Shown here: positions 12,801 to 27,800 of the stretch, one piece after another
Layout: each line of letters opens with the position of its first letter
Numbering within the stretch: the stretch's first letter is position 1
Assembly: GCF_024763615.1 (NCBI RefSeq)
Contig: NC_077224.1
Location: 82,656,712 to 82,720,711 of the forward strand
Length of the DNA stretch: 64,000 nucleotides
Source: Phlebotomus papatasi
Taxonomy: Eukaryota; Arthropoda; Insecta; Diptera; Psychodidae
Reading direction: 5' to 3'
The notes under the pieces: model-generated
The model's database searches: none
Told to the model about the DNA's origin: nothing
What the model saw: only the letters and a program-made list of their open reading frames with translations
Position numbers and translations under genes: made by a program

Positions 12801-15800
12801 AAATAAAAGAATGATTTGAAAATTGAAACGGGCAATTAAAAAAGGAAGAAAATGTTGGAATAAAATGTTAAGCAGCGGGTGTCCTGGAGATTATTGAAAC
12901 GTGTGTCGTTTTAATTCTTAAGCAAAAGAGAAGAAATGCTGTTGAAGAAAATATCATATCACAAAATGAGAAGTAACAGAACCAGTGTGACTTGATGTTC
13001 TTATGGTTGTGATAAATGATACCACACACATTAATTCCAATAATTATGTCGCATCTCTATCATTCTCCTGGAGGTCTTTGCATGGTTATTGCTATACAAA
13101 CATTTAATAATAAACTTGTGTGTAACATGAGAAGTTAATAATTCATCTTCACTGAAAATTTTGTGCTTTAAGAGATGTGTCTGTGGATGGGTTTTGTGGA
13201 AATTTTGCCCAAAACAACAAATTTAACTATCTTATGTTAAACAAGGCAATAAACACAAAATGTATAACTTCTCCCAAGATCGGGGTTATGGTACTAATTG
13301 GCAATGTTTTACCACATTATTTGGACAGGCAAATAAAAAGAAAACCAAGAGACGCATAAAACTTCGATACACTTTAATTAAAAGCAAGCACCTCATAAGC
13401 CTTTATTTTGCAACAAAGAACTGACTGCGTGATATAATCAATCTTTTAGCGATACATTTTTGTTGCTATCTTATCGAATATGTTTTGGTCTTTTTGACAA
13501 AAGGCCCAAAACACTATCACGGAAAATTTTTTGGAATGAGCTAGTTTGTACTTGGGGAGCTTTTAACATAGATTATTGTATCTCACCTATTGTTTTACCC
13601 TGAAAATTAAAAGGCATAGGATGGACCTTGAAATGAAATGGGAGTTTGAATGAGGTTTCCTATATTACAAAATTGACAATATGTAGCTCAAATAACTCTG
13701 GATGGTGTAATAAATGCGTTCTTGTTGTCTGAATATGTTAATAAGGTGGACAAATAAAAATGTTTGTGGCAAATGAATCTTTCAAAATATCGAGGGTTTG
13801 GACAACAGCCACTATTGGCGCTTCAGTAGAAAAACATTTGTAATAATACTATAATATTAAGCTAATAGCTTAAATACTTATTAAGTACTTATTAAATTCC
13901 AGACTCAATGACTTAATTTTAAGGAGTTGTAGAACATTCAGCTATTTAAAAAATATTTAAAAATTAGACAAACGTCTGCGCTTTGTGGCAAATAGCGCAA
14001 TTAATATGGCATGACTCAGCATTAACATTAAAAGTACTTAATTAAGGACTTTCGGTTAAGCATTTTTTAAGCAGCTAACCAAATGGCAATAAAACGTATA
14101 TTTTTAATCCCTCAATTTGTTATTTCTCAAATAAAAAAAAATGCCTTTGAATACGTTACTACTATCTTTGTTCTCTTACCGGGCACCACAACAGAAGATT
14201 TGTTGTACTAAAATCTATCTGGAAATAAAAAATCGATAGGACGATTCGTTAAAAAAATTATAATATTCAAAATTTTGTAAAATGTAGACTTCGGGAACAT
14301 GAGGATTTGGGTAAGCACAAAAGGTTTCCGTATTTTACGTTGTTGAGAGTGAAGAGAGAATTCGTCGGAATTTGAGAACATTGTGGGTAATTTCCTTTTT
14401 TTAAAATTTGAAATTATTTATTAATTTTCTCTCCTGACGTATACGATGAGATTGAAAATTTTTGTATTTGATGTAATTCTAATTGGTAATATTATTACAT
14501 AGTAATTTTACACTATTTATTTCTTTAATGAGCATTACAACCAATTAGTAATCTTGAATTGACTCCTGGGTCAGGTTGTCATTATTCGCCTTTATTAAGT
14601 AGAAACTAAATATAACGTGCCATTGTTCTTCAATTCCGGTTACTGCTCGAACTCCGCAGACAGACCTGCATAATATCCCTCGATTTTGAATTATATGTAT
14701 ATTTGGAACGCTTGCCTTCGAAGGCAAGAATTTTGGTAGAATTTTGGAATTGTGAAGTTTCGAATTTTTGACGTCACGCTGTTTGTCCGTCTGACCGTCC
14801 GGCTGCAGCTAGCTCTAGAGGCCAAACGGTAAGACATAGAGACTTGGGACATTTGGGAAATCCCCTACCGAGAGGTTTCCCCTGCCCTTTGGTCAATGTT
14901 CTTTGGGATTGCTAGAGAGAGAAAGAGCTTACTTTTAGAGATTACCCAGGCAGACATTTCATCCATATACGAAAATCCCATTGAACCATTTCTAACAAAG
15001 ATATTTCAAAGTCAAAGCTTAAAAGGTTCTAGAGAAGGCATTTATCAACCGAATAGGGTTATATTTGGGTTCATTGGAAAGGTCTTGGAATTTTCGATTA
15101 AACAGAACTGGTTCAAATCGATTCAAACCGGTAAACGGTTATAAGTTACGAGTTCGAGCACTTCGGAAAGCCTGGGACGTTTTACCACCTCTTTTTATGT
15201 GATATTCAATTAATATCACGGCACTTTGTGCAATGTTTTGAGTGATTTATAAATCGGTTCAAATTGGTTTTGAACCGGTTATGAACTAATAAGCAATTTT
15301 TGTTCGAAAATAAATTCTATTACTCTTAAACTATTCTATGGGATCTTTTGAGTGATTTATATATGTGTTCAAATCACATTGAAAAAAATTAATTGTTCGA
15401 AGCATAAATCGTCCGAATGTAGCGCACTTATCCCCAGGGGCATGACATTTCGTATGTTTGTCATATGTTTCTAGCACGCCGAAAAAACTTTTGAAAAGTT
15501 AAAATAAAAGCCAATTTAATAACGAAGAGGCAACCGAAAACCCCAAATTGGCAATCTACGTAGTTTTGAAAATATCTCTTGAAGTGTGTACGAAAACAGG
15601 AAAAAATTTACACTAAAACTGGTCGCATTTTTCATAGCTAATGTCACCCCCTACTTACCCCTATAGCATTTATGTCAAGAGTTCGAACACTTCGCAAAGC
15701 TTGGGATTGCATGGGATGCTTGTCACTTTTTTAGTGAACTGTAGTTCTGGTTTACGCAGTAGTTCATCGGGGACTGGATAGCTTGGTTCTTTTCGAAGTA

Positions 15801-18800
15801 TAGAGTCTACCTTCATAGGGTATCCTAGGCTGGAACAGTCGCATCATGTTTGCGAAGCATATTTGTTGCACATTTACTCCTCGGTATTGCTTGTAGACTT
15901 CATAGATTTCGTAATCGTCCTTCCTTAAATACGGACAGGAAACGAATATCCGTTTTGGAATCCTTCTCTCACACATGAATAATCTTAATTTTGTTTCAAG
16001 CTTTGTTGTTAGAGTTTTAGGTGTGATTCCTTCTAATCATACCTATTTACATATAGTATAATACTTATGATATACTAAATTAGGTTCTGTTGATTTTCTA
16101 CGAAGGTATTTATGGCGTCTGTGATGGTTTATACAAGGAATACAAGCGATCGGTGGCATCCAAAATCCCGAAAGCCCAAATCCCGAAAAGGCCAAAATCC
16201 CGAAAGCCAAATTCCCGAATGTTCAAAATCGTGAAAGAGATAAAATTATATGGAGGAAAATGTTCAGAATAATTTCCCAAGACACAGAAGATTTTCCTTT
16301 GCCTCGGGATTCTGGCTTTCGGGATTTTGGCTTTCTGGATTTTGATCGGGACTCTAAGCGATACAAGGAATCCACAAGTTCTATATGTTAGTTCCCCATC
16401 GGAAGCGTTATTTTCTTAAATGGTCTCCGTAGATATAGTTAGACTTGGTTCGAACGAGACGATCCATAAGCTTTTTTCTGATTTGTGAACCTTTTTTTTA
16501 GATTAAGAAGATTTCGTAAAATAAAAATTCACATTTTTTGTCTCAAACGTTTTAGATATATATACAGTAGAGCCTCGCTATAGGCCATATTTGGTTCCAC
16601 ATTTGACACTTGGGTCGTACTATAGTCCATGTCATTTTTTAAAATTATCAACGACTTTTAGTAATGAAATTGCTCGACGGCTTCCACTTTCTTTGCGATT
16701 GTGATACTTGTCCTCGCTCTCTTCATAATGGATCACAATTATCACAACTACTCAATAAAGTTTGTCAAAAATATTAAAATAATTATGACAACATTACATG
16801 TCGCGTACTAAAAAACATAACCTAACTTAAAATCAGTGTTTTGAAATCAACGGTCGATAAATTGTGGACTATAGAGCGATGGCCTCTAGCGGGGTTCTAC
16901 TGTACCTTATTCTTTCGAACCCTTCTTCTTCTTTTTAACGTCACAACAAATTCAATTCAGTTTATCCAATTTTGATCGCGATAAAGTGGGATAAAAAAAA
17001 CTCATAAAAACGAAAGTAGATTTTTATTTGTCCCTTTTTGCCAATATAAAGGAAAAACAGTAAGAGATATCGACTTTAAATCAAATTTCCTTTAAATTTT
17101 TCGATTAGAAATCCCAGCTCGGAGGGTACGTGAAAACTTAAGAGTTCTCACTTATTTTAAAATACTGTTTGATAAGTTTTTGCATTTATGGTTTTTGTGC
17201 TGTATAATGCTGTTTCTTCCTGGTGTTTGCAAGAGCACTTTTCAGAGTCATTGAATGAGTTGTAAGTTTAAATTGTTAAATGAACATATTGAATTGCGTT
17301 TAAAAGACATGTGATTTTCCCTTCTGTGATTCCTCATCACGTGAAAGTGATAATAAAATTGTCGTCATTATCAAAAAGGAAAAAGAAATGGAAAAGATTT
17401 CATTGATTCAGTTACGTGTTTAACGCAATATCTCAGACGATTTGAATTGATGATAAGTTTTACAGCATATTCATGCTTAGACTGCTAATTATTGTGAAAT
17501 CTCTTCTTCATTTCTCATACCAAGAGTTATATTGCATAGAGAGTTGAATTGAGAGAAGGCCCAAAGAGGTTCTTCACATGGAGCAATTCTATTCTGTTTT
17601 GTGTAAAATTGTCGATAGTTTTTTGTTTTTGTATTTGGAAGAAAATGATCTCTGTGTGACCTGTGAAATGTATGCCACATGATCTGCCATAAGCGAAAAT
17701 TCTCTTGGTACCATTTTGCTCGCCATTTATGATCTCGCAATGACTTTTGTCATGGATTTAGAGTGGCCAGCAGCGATGATGATGAAATTTTTTTTGACTG
17801 AATTTGGCGCTTGAGAGAACTTTACATAATAAACTATGCGGCAAAATGACACTTAAAGCATTTTTTTTAGCACATTATGGGGTGGTGGAGCAAAGAGAAA
17901 GAGGTGCACATAACTATGATGGCGAGGATTCATGAAATATCGCGCAATTCGCAAAAGCCATTGCATTAATTTTATTGGTGATTTTCTTTCGAAAATTCAC
18001 ATTTCTATCCTTAAGTGCATGCACGATACTGGTGAGAGGGAGTATTGGGTTGTAATTGGCAGAAGATTAGACTCTTATATGGAGTTTTATAAGAGGAAGG
18101 AGAAATTGTAAAGAGAAGAGATAACTATCATAACTGCTGTTAGTGCGATGACCTAAATAGCATAGAGAGATTCATATATATGAAAAATTATTCTTCTACA
18201 TAGAAAGACAATGTTGTCTCTCACTCAAAATGGTTATAAATCTATGCAAGAGATTTGTCTTCTATTTAAAAAGCACTAACAGAGATAGATACGGAGAGAA
18301 AACTCCTCATTCACATTTTTTCTAAATGGATAAAATGCATATATGAGAACTGTGAAGAAGGTGTTTTGATAAATCGAATTAAAATTGTTCACAGACATAA
18401 TTTCATACAACTTCAAATGATGAATAATGCTGGAAGAATATGGTGTAATGCTATGCCACTATAGAATGATAATTTGCGCTATTTCACTCACAGAGATTTT
18501 GTGTCCTTTAAATGCCATTCATGTCTTTATGGTAAATGTCTTTTACACTCATCTTCACAATAAACTATTCTTTAATAACCATTTGCGTTTGCAACGCATT
18601 TTGCATTCACTTTACTAGCAACCTGTCATTGTTCCAAATGATATTTTGATAGTTACTTCTTGAAATTCCATATGCTCGAACGTATCATCGCATATTTTGA
18701 TGGAAATTATCATAAGATCAGTTTTTTGTGTTCAGGGTACGCAACGGCTTTAAGGTTAGACCTTTCGCTTTATGATGCTAATGTCTCGGGTTCAAATCTT

Positions 18801-21800
18801 CTTCAGGCCACTAGAAATTCTTCTGGCATTAAAGGTGCTCAAATTGCTTCCAGTAAGCTTCACTGAATATAATTTATTAGGGTTTTAAACCAAGTTTCAA
18901 TGAAGTTCAACACTTTTTGGTTAGATCATTTGGTTAGGTATCTAGAGATCCTCAGTTCAATTCTGAGTGGAGATAGGGATTTTTACCGGTTCTACACTAA
19001 TTAAGGGGATAGATAATCCTAACCGGCTTATGTAGGTGAGATTCTTAACGTGAGCTAACTCGGAATGCTTGCAATTTCGATTTAGAGCTGAAGTTGGGGG
19101 AAGCCATTCAGTTATTTTGAATCAAATTCGTGAAATTAAACAAATTTTGGATTTAAACCAAAATATCAAGGATTTGAATGGACTGGCAGAAAAGTGATAT
19201 ATGGGTGAAATGTAGATCAGAATGTTCTCTATAATTTTGCCAAAGAACTTGATCTTATCGATTACTCAGAAGCAGAGATAATCGAGAGAGTTTATTTCTG
19301 AACTAATTTTTGATCTTAGCGCCCCTACTGTCCATATGACGAACTTCGATTATGTCAGAGAATTGTTGAATTTTGTGAAACCTTTCATTTTAACGTCACT
19401 TTAAATGAAGTAGTTGAATAAAAGCGATCATATCAGTACCTGTGCACTTTCTCAGCGCCATTATTGGAAAAAATTATTTTTTTACAATAAAACGGAAATG
19501 TAGAGACAAATAAATGGCGTCTACAATTATGTCGAAGAAATCATCAAAATCGGTTCAGCGACAGTCGAGATAATTGAGGTTATGTGATATTGAAATTGGT
19601 ATTTCGACTGTGGCGCCCCTGCTGGTGTTGGTTCCACGAAGTTCAAGCATTCTATAAAGTTGTAGTATTTTGTGAGATCTTTCATTTGAGTCCTCACTCA
19701 TTAAATTCGGTCAAATAGCACAGGAGATGTGACGTTTTGAATTTCGTGAACATTGACCCCTCATATTTCCGCTTCTATTGTAACCACTGCGAATCCGAAC
19801 CACTGCGAACCCGGGGGATCTCAGTGGCGCAATAGGCAAGACCGTTAGCTCTTGGGCGGATCGATTTCCGGCTTGGCTCACAGTGTTGTGAGTTCAAGTC
19901 CCGCCCGGTGCAATGATCTGAATGTCCAGAATAAGACATTTTCATTGTGATATAACGTAATAAAAATGCACCGTTTCTGCCCCGAAAACGTGGAAAGAAG
20001 CATCTGGATGGACGATAGATCCATTTAGATGGATCCATGATGGTGGATGGGCGATCAAAGATCAGCAGATTCTTCCAATAAGAGCACGTTGTAAAGATTA
20101 CATTGTAATATAAATGACGTGTCTCGATACGATTAATAATAACTGCGAACCCACGCCACTTATTGTAAACTTCATAGCCTAGACTACAATACACTAAAAT
20201 TTGATCAAATTGCACAATTGCGGTTTCCAGAAAAATGAGTTTGACTTTTTACGCTATTGCTTTGGTGAAGTTTTGAACTTGATGTTTTGTCATCTGAAAG
20301 CGCTCGTCGAGACACACAAATGAAAAAAAATGCAAGTCGAAATGTTGATTATAACCGGAGATACAGTCCGGTCAATTTTTCAACTTTGACCGCTTATACC
20401 TCGGGTCAGGGATTTCAGAGCGACTTAAGTTTTTTTTGTTTGATAGGTATAATATATTTTGTCCATTTTTTATTTTTGAACTACAAAATTTCTTAAATTC
20501 AGATTTTCGTGTATCTGTTAGAGTAGGCCTTGGCAGATAATTTCACCGGAAAATTTTTGGAAAATTTTCAAAATTGAACTGTTGAGAAATGGTATGATCA
20601 CACCCTCATTTTTTCCGTTCTCATGTTTTTTCTAGCAGATTCATCATAAATCCATACAACTAGTATTTTCTTTTAGGATATGAATGTGGGCTTGTGCTTA
20701 ACAGAAGACTTCTTTTTAAATTTTTTTCGATTTTTGGCATTACTTTTTTCAAAAAAATTATCATTTTCAGTCACTTTTTGACATGTTTTATGCTATAAAA
20801 TCCGTTAAAATCAATATTTATAAAAAACCTCATGTTAAGCACGAGCCAACTATATCTAGAAGAAATGTGCAAAGTTTCAGAAAAATCGTTTCATGCGTTT
20901 TCGTAAAATCTTGACAACCGATTTTGAAAATGGTGTTTTGATCAAACTGATTGTGAAAGTATATCTTTCATTCGATGTGCACATTGTGATTGCACTCTAT
21001 GTTATAATCATTGCTTTACTGAAATCCATATTCACAAATTAGTTTGAAAAAACTAATTCGTGTATTATGGATTTCGATAAATGATTAAAACAGAAAGTGC
21101 AATCACAACGAGAGCATATGGATTGAAAGTACGGCTTAAATATTTATTTGAGCACAGGTTTCCAAATGATTTTTCCAAAAAAATTGGTTTGGGTCTTCAA
21201 CCTTTCTAATCTTTTATAAAATTTCAATAAAAAATTTAAATATTATTTACAATGATCCTCAGATAGCTGATTGTAAGTGCATACAGCTTTTTATTCTTCT
21301 ATTTACCTAACAAATTGATAATTCCATCGTTTTTATCCCGGAGTAGGTTGGAACCGACGCTAAGACGGCGATGGCCGCATTGGAGGTGGGTCAAAAAAGA
21401 AATAGAGAGATGATAATAAATAAATAATAATATAATAAATAATAATAATTCGATTAATTATGCGATGAATTTTCATTGCTATAAAAATTTGTTGAGGATT
21501 TTCATTCGGCACTCTAGATAAGCAACTTACACTACAATAATAAGTACTACTTAATAAAGAATAGAATTTTTTATTGAAAACAAAAAAAAAAGATATCAAA
21601 AGGAAAAAAAAACAGACGGAGCCAGTGATCGAACCCGAGGCACTCCCGTTGAATATCCCGCGCTGTACCGCTGAGCCACCGCTGCATGTAGTCTCATTCG
21701 AATTTTCTTTATTATGTGCTACGTAAGGTGTCATTCTCAACTTTAGGGAATTAAAAAAAAATTAACCAAATTTCGCACTTTTTGAATATACCACGTTTAA

Positions 21801-24800
21801 TTTGATGCCTTTCTGCGTAGTTGAGCAAAGCCCCAGAATTTTCTGAAATTGATGACTCGAGTACTTCCCTTGTAAGGCCTAGCTATAACATACTAAAATT
21901 TGAGCCGGAGGGAGAAGATTGAGGAAAAAGGAAAAAGGACTTTGTCTAAATAATGTTGACTTATAGGGGGGTCGTCGAAGCCCGGGGAAACTCGTTTCGA
22001 ATCCACATCAAACTTTTATACCTTAAAGTCTCAGTGCTTCAAAAGGCAAAGTGCTAGCTTTATGATGTAGAATTCATATGATCAATCCCTGAAAATCATT
22101 ACAATACAGTCAAAAATAATTTGCCATAATTTCAAAGTAACACCATAAAAATAATTCGGATTATAGCACCTGATATCTGAACCAAAGTGCTTTGGCTAAT
22201 ATTTCTTACGGTTCAATAGACAAACTGGTTGTGAATCAATTCATTTTAATGCGTTTGTACATACGACTTTTGCATTTTTCACTACATAATGACATTGTAC
22301 ATTTAGGCGATTTTTTTTAATGTTGCCTGGTTGATTAACGTTGCAGTTGGTTGTAAATAGCACCTGAGGTGAAACTGGACGATTAAATGTTTGCAACATG
22401 AAAATAATATGATCATTTGGGCATAAAATCCAACAAATTTACTCATTGTCCGACTTTACGTTTGATTAAACGCACAATTGTACCACTTAATTGAAGAGAA
22501 GATTAATCACAGAGTTCAGATAGCAAATTTAGAATTGGTGAATGTTTCTTTCATTCCACGCATTTTTTTTTAGAATTCAATGGGATGCAAACGAACATTG
22601 TAAAATGGAATTAGAATGAATTTTGAACAATGAGGCGTTTTTTGTTGTTGTTGTTGTTAAAGTGTGATTAGAAAATTATTACAATTGCGAAAGAAATTAA
22701 AGTGGAGAGATTTGGAGAGCCATCGTGTGGTACTAAAATAAATATTGTTGGAAAAATGAGATGTGAATAACCGCGGTGGAAAAATAGTTGAATAAGACTG
22801 TTTTTCTAATTTTTTATTTGCAGGTTCTTCAGAAAATTGGGTATATTGTCTACAAAGCTCTCGATTATAATTTCTCGTCGGATGAGGAGTGTGTAATTTC
22901 TCCAGAACTTGATCAACTTATAAATGAGATGACTTATGAAGGTAAATTGAGTGTGTAAAATCTAACAATTCTTTCTGGTGGATTCTGTTATGTTTGTTGG
23001 GCATAAAAATTCTATCGTGAAGATTATTTTATTGTGCGTTGTGTTCTTTTTTTGTTGTTGAAGATCGTCTGTATAAATGCTCTCAAGTCCTATGAGAGCC
23101 CAAAGACTCTTGTTTGCTTTACCAAGATACACAGAGATTGAGAATGATGTTACAATTAAAATATAATGTGTGGGAGTAACAAGATAAAAAATTTATTATC
23201 TCTGTCATTGTCTCTTTTTTTATCACCACAAAAGATGTGATAAAGTTGTTCATGGAGCACGTCAAGAAATGCCTTTGAGATGCTATTTTTAATAGAAATG
23301 TCTTGACATAATTAGCCCCTAATGATGACTCTATTTCTCAGATGTTGATGATGAGGGAATCGAAAGGGATTCCGATGATGCTGTTGATGGGGAGAAATTT
23401 ACAGAAACCAAAGAAATGGATCATGTATTGGATGTGAGTACCGACTTAATGCTATTTATATTGACATTGAATATTGGGGAGATATATTAATTGTTCTGCA
23501 ATCGAGAGTGTCTCGAATTGTACATGAAAAGCACCAGAAATTTCTCTCTTTCTCACTTTATTATTATTAATTTCCATTGCGAGCGAAAGTTTTTAATAAA
23601 TTGGAAAGGAAGTTGGTGTTAATTCAGTTTTTATTAACCGACTGCCGGAGGGTTGTATTCCCTGTACATAATGAGGCACGTACAAAAAATATTTGTTTTG
23701 TAAACATGTTTCTGCGACTATAGGGGGGATCCGGGGGTAAAATTGACCAGTAAATAAAATTTTTCTTTACAGATTATTTATGAAAATGTACTTGGATTAT
23801 CACGATGTGCAATTAAAATTTTATTAAACATTAAAATTTTATGATAACTCGCATAAATGTCGCTAATAAGCATTTTAATGTCTTATTTTGGGTTTCAATT
23901 AATTATTTTCTTAAACGAATATCATTTTAAATGTTAGAAGAGGAGAGACAGGGTTGTTTAAGTCCGAGTTTAGCTATGAAACTTGTTTTGTGAACATGTT
24001 TCTAAATCTTGCAATGTGAGTGAGCGAGACGACTACAATTAGATATTTTTAATATCAGCGGCACAAGGGGTTAATGCCCAGTACACAATGACTTTTGTTA
24101 GTAAACATGTTTTCAACATTTCCTATGAGAGTTAGTGAAATGTTGATCTAGTCATCTCGCTCTCTTATAGAAAATTTTGAAGACATATTTACAAACAAAA
24201 GTTATTGTGCGTTGGGCATAATACCCAGCGCACAACAACTTTTGTTTGTAAACTTGTTTTCAAATTTTTCTATAGGTGTGAGCGAGATAACTAGATCTAG
24301 ATTTTACTCACTCTCATCGAAATGTCAAAAACATGTTTACAAAACAAAATCTATTGTGCGTTGGGCATTATGCCCAACGAACAATAACTTTTGTTTTGTA
24401 AACATGTTTTAACTCAGTGAGAGTGAGTGAGACCTGAATCTAGTCATCTCGCTCACTCTCATTAGCAATTTTGAACAAATATTCACTAACAAAAGTAATT
24501 GTGCGTTGGGCTTAATGCTCAAAGTACAATAACTTTTGTATTGTAAACATGTTTTCTTATGACCAGCGCATAATAACTTTTACTTGGAATCATGTTTTCA
24601 AAATTTCCCATGTGAATGAGCAAGATAACTACATTTAGATCTCACTCACTCTCATGGAAACGTCAAAAACATGTTTACTAAACAGAAGATATTGTGCGTT
24701 GGGCATATTGCCCAGCGCACAATAATTTTTATTTATAAAACATGTTTTCAAAATTTTCTTTGAGAGAGAGCGAGATGACTAGATCTACATTTCATTCACT

Positions 24801-27800
24801 CTTACTGAAATGCCAAAACATGTTTAGGGGGAAGTGGGGCACCTTTGAAAGTAGGGCACCTTTGAAATTGGGACAATCTGTTTGTGCAGCTAAATTATAT
24901 CACGATAGGGCTCAATTTTGTTTAAAAATAGGTGAAAAATCCTAATTTCAAAGGTGCCTGACTTTCAAAGGTGCCTCACTTCCCCCTACAAAGCAAAAAT
25001 TATTGTGTGCTGCAGGCAAATTCTGCTATTCTGGAGTTTCTCACGTGAGTACAAGAATCGAGAAACACATAAAGGTTACTAAGGAAAAATCGAGTCAACC
25101 ACTCTAAAATAATGTACATTTCTCGGTTTTTGTACTCACGTGACAAACTCCCGAATAGCAGAATTTGCCTCCTGGGCATAAACCTGTGAGAGTGAGCAAG
25201 TCAACTAGATCAAGATCTTTTTCAGTGTCATTGATATGTCAAAATATGTTTACAAAATTCAAGTTACAGAACGCTGGCATCATACGTAGTGCCAAGTGCA
25301 CAATAAATTTTGTTTTGTAAACATGCTTTTGACATTTCAGTGAGTGTGATTGAAATCTAGATCTAGTTATCTCTCTCACTCTCGTAGGCAATTTTGAAAA
25401 CATGTTTGCAAACAAAAGTCATTGTGAGCTCGTGATAATGCCTAATGCACAATAACTTTTGTATACATATTTTTCACATTTCAGTGAGTGTAAAGGAAAT
25501 CTAAATCTAGCCAACTCACTCGCTAAGTGGGTGTGAAATTGGCTACGAGAGTGAGCGAGATGAATAGAGATTTCATTAATTTTCACTGAAATGTCAAAAA
25601 TATCTCAACAAAACAAATATTTTTGTGCTTTATACATTGAACTCATATTTACAAAAGAAGATTAAATAATTTATTTTATCTTTTTATAATATATTTGTGT
25701 TTTTTGTCGTGTTTATTCCCCTGTATATTATTTTTAATATTTTTATTGCTCCTTTTTAATTACTAACTTTTTATTATTTTGTTTGTTTACTTATTTTATT
25801 GATTTGTTTATTGATTTTGCTATTACAAAGTACAGATATTTGTATCGTAAACAAGATTTCGAAATGCGTATAATAATGAGACTAACAAATACAAGCTTTT
25901 CGATATCCAGATGACAGCTGTCAAACACTGGATAAATTCAAAATTTCCCCATCACATTTGTAATGTAAAATCATATCACCAATCCTCCGGATATCGAAAA
26001 GTTTAGTGTACCTCTACTTAAAAAAAAATGTTTTGTCAAATTAACAAGACAAGTTTGTAAAAAGGATGTTCTTCTATACAGAATATGGAAAAGTTTTGTC
26101 AAATCGACGGCCAACTGGATCTTGTTAAAAGTTTGTCAAAAGGGTGTTTTTCCATATTAAATTCGAATAAAAGTTTTGGCAAATTGGTCAATAACATCCT
26201 TTTGACAAAATTTCAACAAAATCCATTTGTTCGTTTAACAAGATATTTTTTTCAGAGTAGATATTTTTCATTCTTGGTGAAATGTCAAAATATGCTAACC
26301 TTCAAAATTTTAATGTGTTATATTCCTTGGTATCTTTCTTCTCATTTGGTTACTTGAAAGGAAATGAAACGTTCAAATCTAAACCTTCCTTAAGACTTAA
26401 TAAATTTTTGTCATTATTTTGGAGGTTAGAAATGGAAGAATTTCAGTTGAAAAGAACAAAGGTATCATTTCATCACGAATACTACATATCGAGGTACTTT
26501 TTATGATGCTCAAAATTTATTTTTTGTCACTATAAAGTCGCATCATTATTTTATTAGTTTTGTTTTAGGACTTTTGTTTAGAATTTACCGTGACTTTTTT
26601 AAGGTTAGGTTAAAGTAGAGATGAATTTTTAAGGTTAGGTTTCGTATGTCTATCCCATTCTTTCACACTCTTCGTCCTTTATTAAACGTGACAACAAAAC
26701 GTTTATACAAAACGTTAGAGAAAGAAAAGGATATTAATTGTGATTTCATGAAACTTTCCTGGTCTAAAAGGTGTTTTGGAGCCATGAATATTAAATTTAT
26801 TACAGAATATTGATGGTAATACTGTCACTTTCCTCATATATGGACAACAGCTATTGATTTTTACCTCTGAAATTTGAAGTTTTAGACCCGTTAGACCCAT
26901 TTTTTCTGGTTCTTCTTCAATATTATCGTTATTAACTTCTTCCATTTATCTAAATAAGTCCATTTATTTCAAAATAAATTACATTAGTAAATTTTCTAAG
27001 CTTGTTTATTTTAATTTATGATCTCTATACACACTAGAGAAATTCATGCCCATATTTGACAGAAATGTAGGCAATTTGCTTCAATATAGACCTAAATTTC
27101 CCTAGTGAAGTACGCCATTAATTGTGTATAAAATTGCCCCATTTTGTGATTCCTTTTATCTCTACGAAATGTACATATAGACTTTCCAAAGTTGCTCATG
27201 GATGGCGCTTTTATCAGAATAATGAAACAATTCAAGAAAGAGACCAATAGGGTAGTTATACCAAATTTCGGCATAGTTGCATGCAATCGCCAAAGTCTTT
27301 AATTTGAAATGTAATATTTTTAATATCAATTGAATTTAATCATGTTTGTTACTTCTTTTTAAGAGGTGTTGCTCGTAACCTTATAGATTGTTTATCATAT
27401 TTGTTTTCTCCAAAATCATTCTTAATGTATTTTAGATAAGATAAGATCTTATCTAAAAAATAATGTATTTTAAAATGAATTAAAATATAGACCAGAGGCG
27501 TGCAAGAACCGTTGAAAACGCTACTATAACAAACTTATTTTGACGTTAATTCGGTTTCAACGATTTTTGCACACCTTTGATATAGATTTAGCTTTGGGTA
27601 ATACAGTAGACTCTCATTCAATCGGCTCTTTTTCAATCGGGCGACAAATTTTGTTGGTAATTTTCACGTTTAATTATAAAACTAATTTGCTCAAATTCGC
27701 TGCAGTTCTTCCTATTTTATCGTGATTCTTTATAATTGAGCGTTTTTTGTGGAATTTACAAAGGCTTTGACGCTCAATTCTATCGCTAAACCGGATGACA

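Larger units (their letters stand above)
9815..22823 (+). other. spir: spir intron, 13.0 kb, transposon-rich
   Basis: Lies between the tentative 35-nt exon and the KIND exon. It holds MITEs at 10066-10258, 10959-11170, 16565-16902 and 20945-21140, a SINE at 19813-20141, repeats at 14755-15200, 15428-15660 and 16155-16340, and a tRNA-like block at 21608-21690. No protein-coding frame is credible. 11200-14700 and 17000-18700 show no structure that I could recognise beyond AT richness. Confidence 0.7.
24060..25640. repeat. cluster of palindromic MITE units, several side by side
   Basis: Units of about 145 bp repeat with ends like TGCCCAGCGCACAATAACTT, then TTTGTAAACATGTTTTCAAA, a GAGTGAGCGAGAT middle and an inverse arm. 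At least five to seven full or partial units abut, sharing borders (ttgggcataatgcccagcg). An isolated copy at 58381-58526 shows the unit boundaries. Two unrelated MITEs are inserted within the cluster. Confidence 0.75.

Noticed and set aside
18730..18980. Possible tRNA-like sequences (GGGTTCAAATC; CTCAGTTCAATTCTGAG T-arm)
   Set aside because: Only T-arm or B-box words are present, with no D-arm or acceptor pairing; too weak to list.
19775..20215. 146-codon minus-strand frame
   Set aside because: Runs across the SINE and its target duplications; no domain.
24060..25640. CRISPR-like regular repeats
   Set aside because: Units are palindromic, adjacent and diverged with no unique spacers, in a eukaryotic intron.
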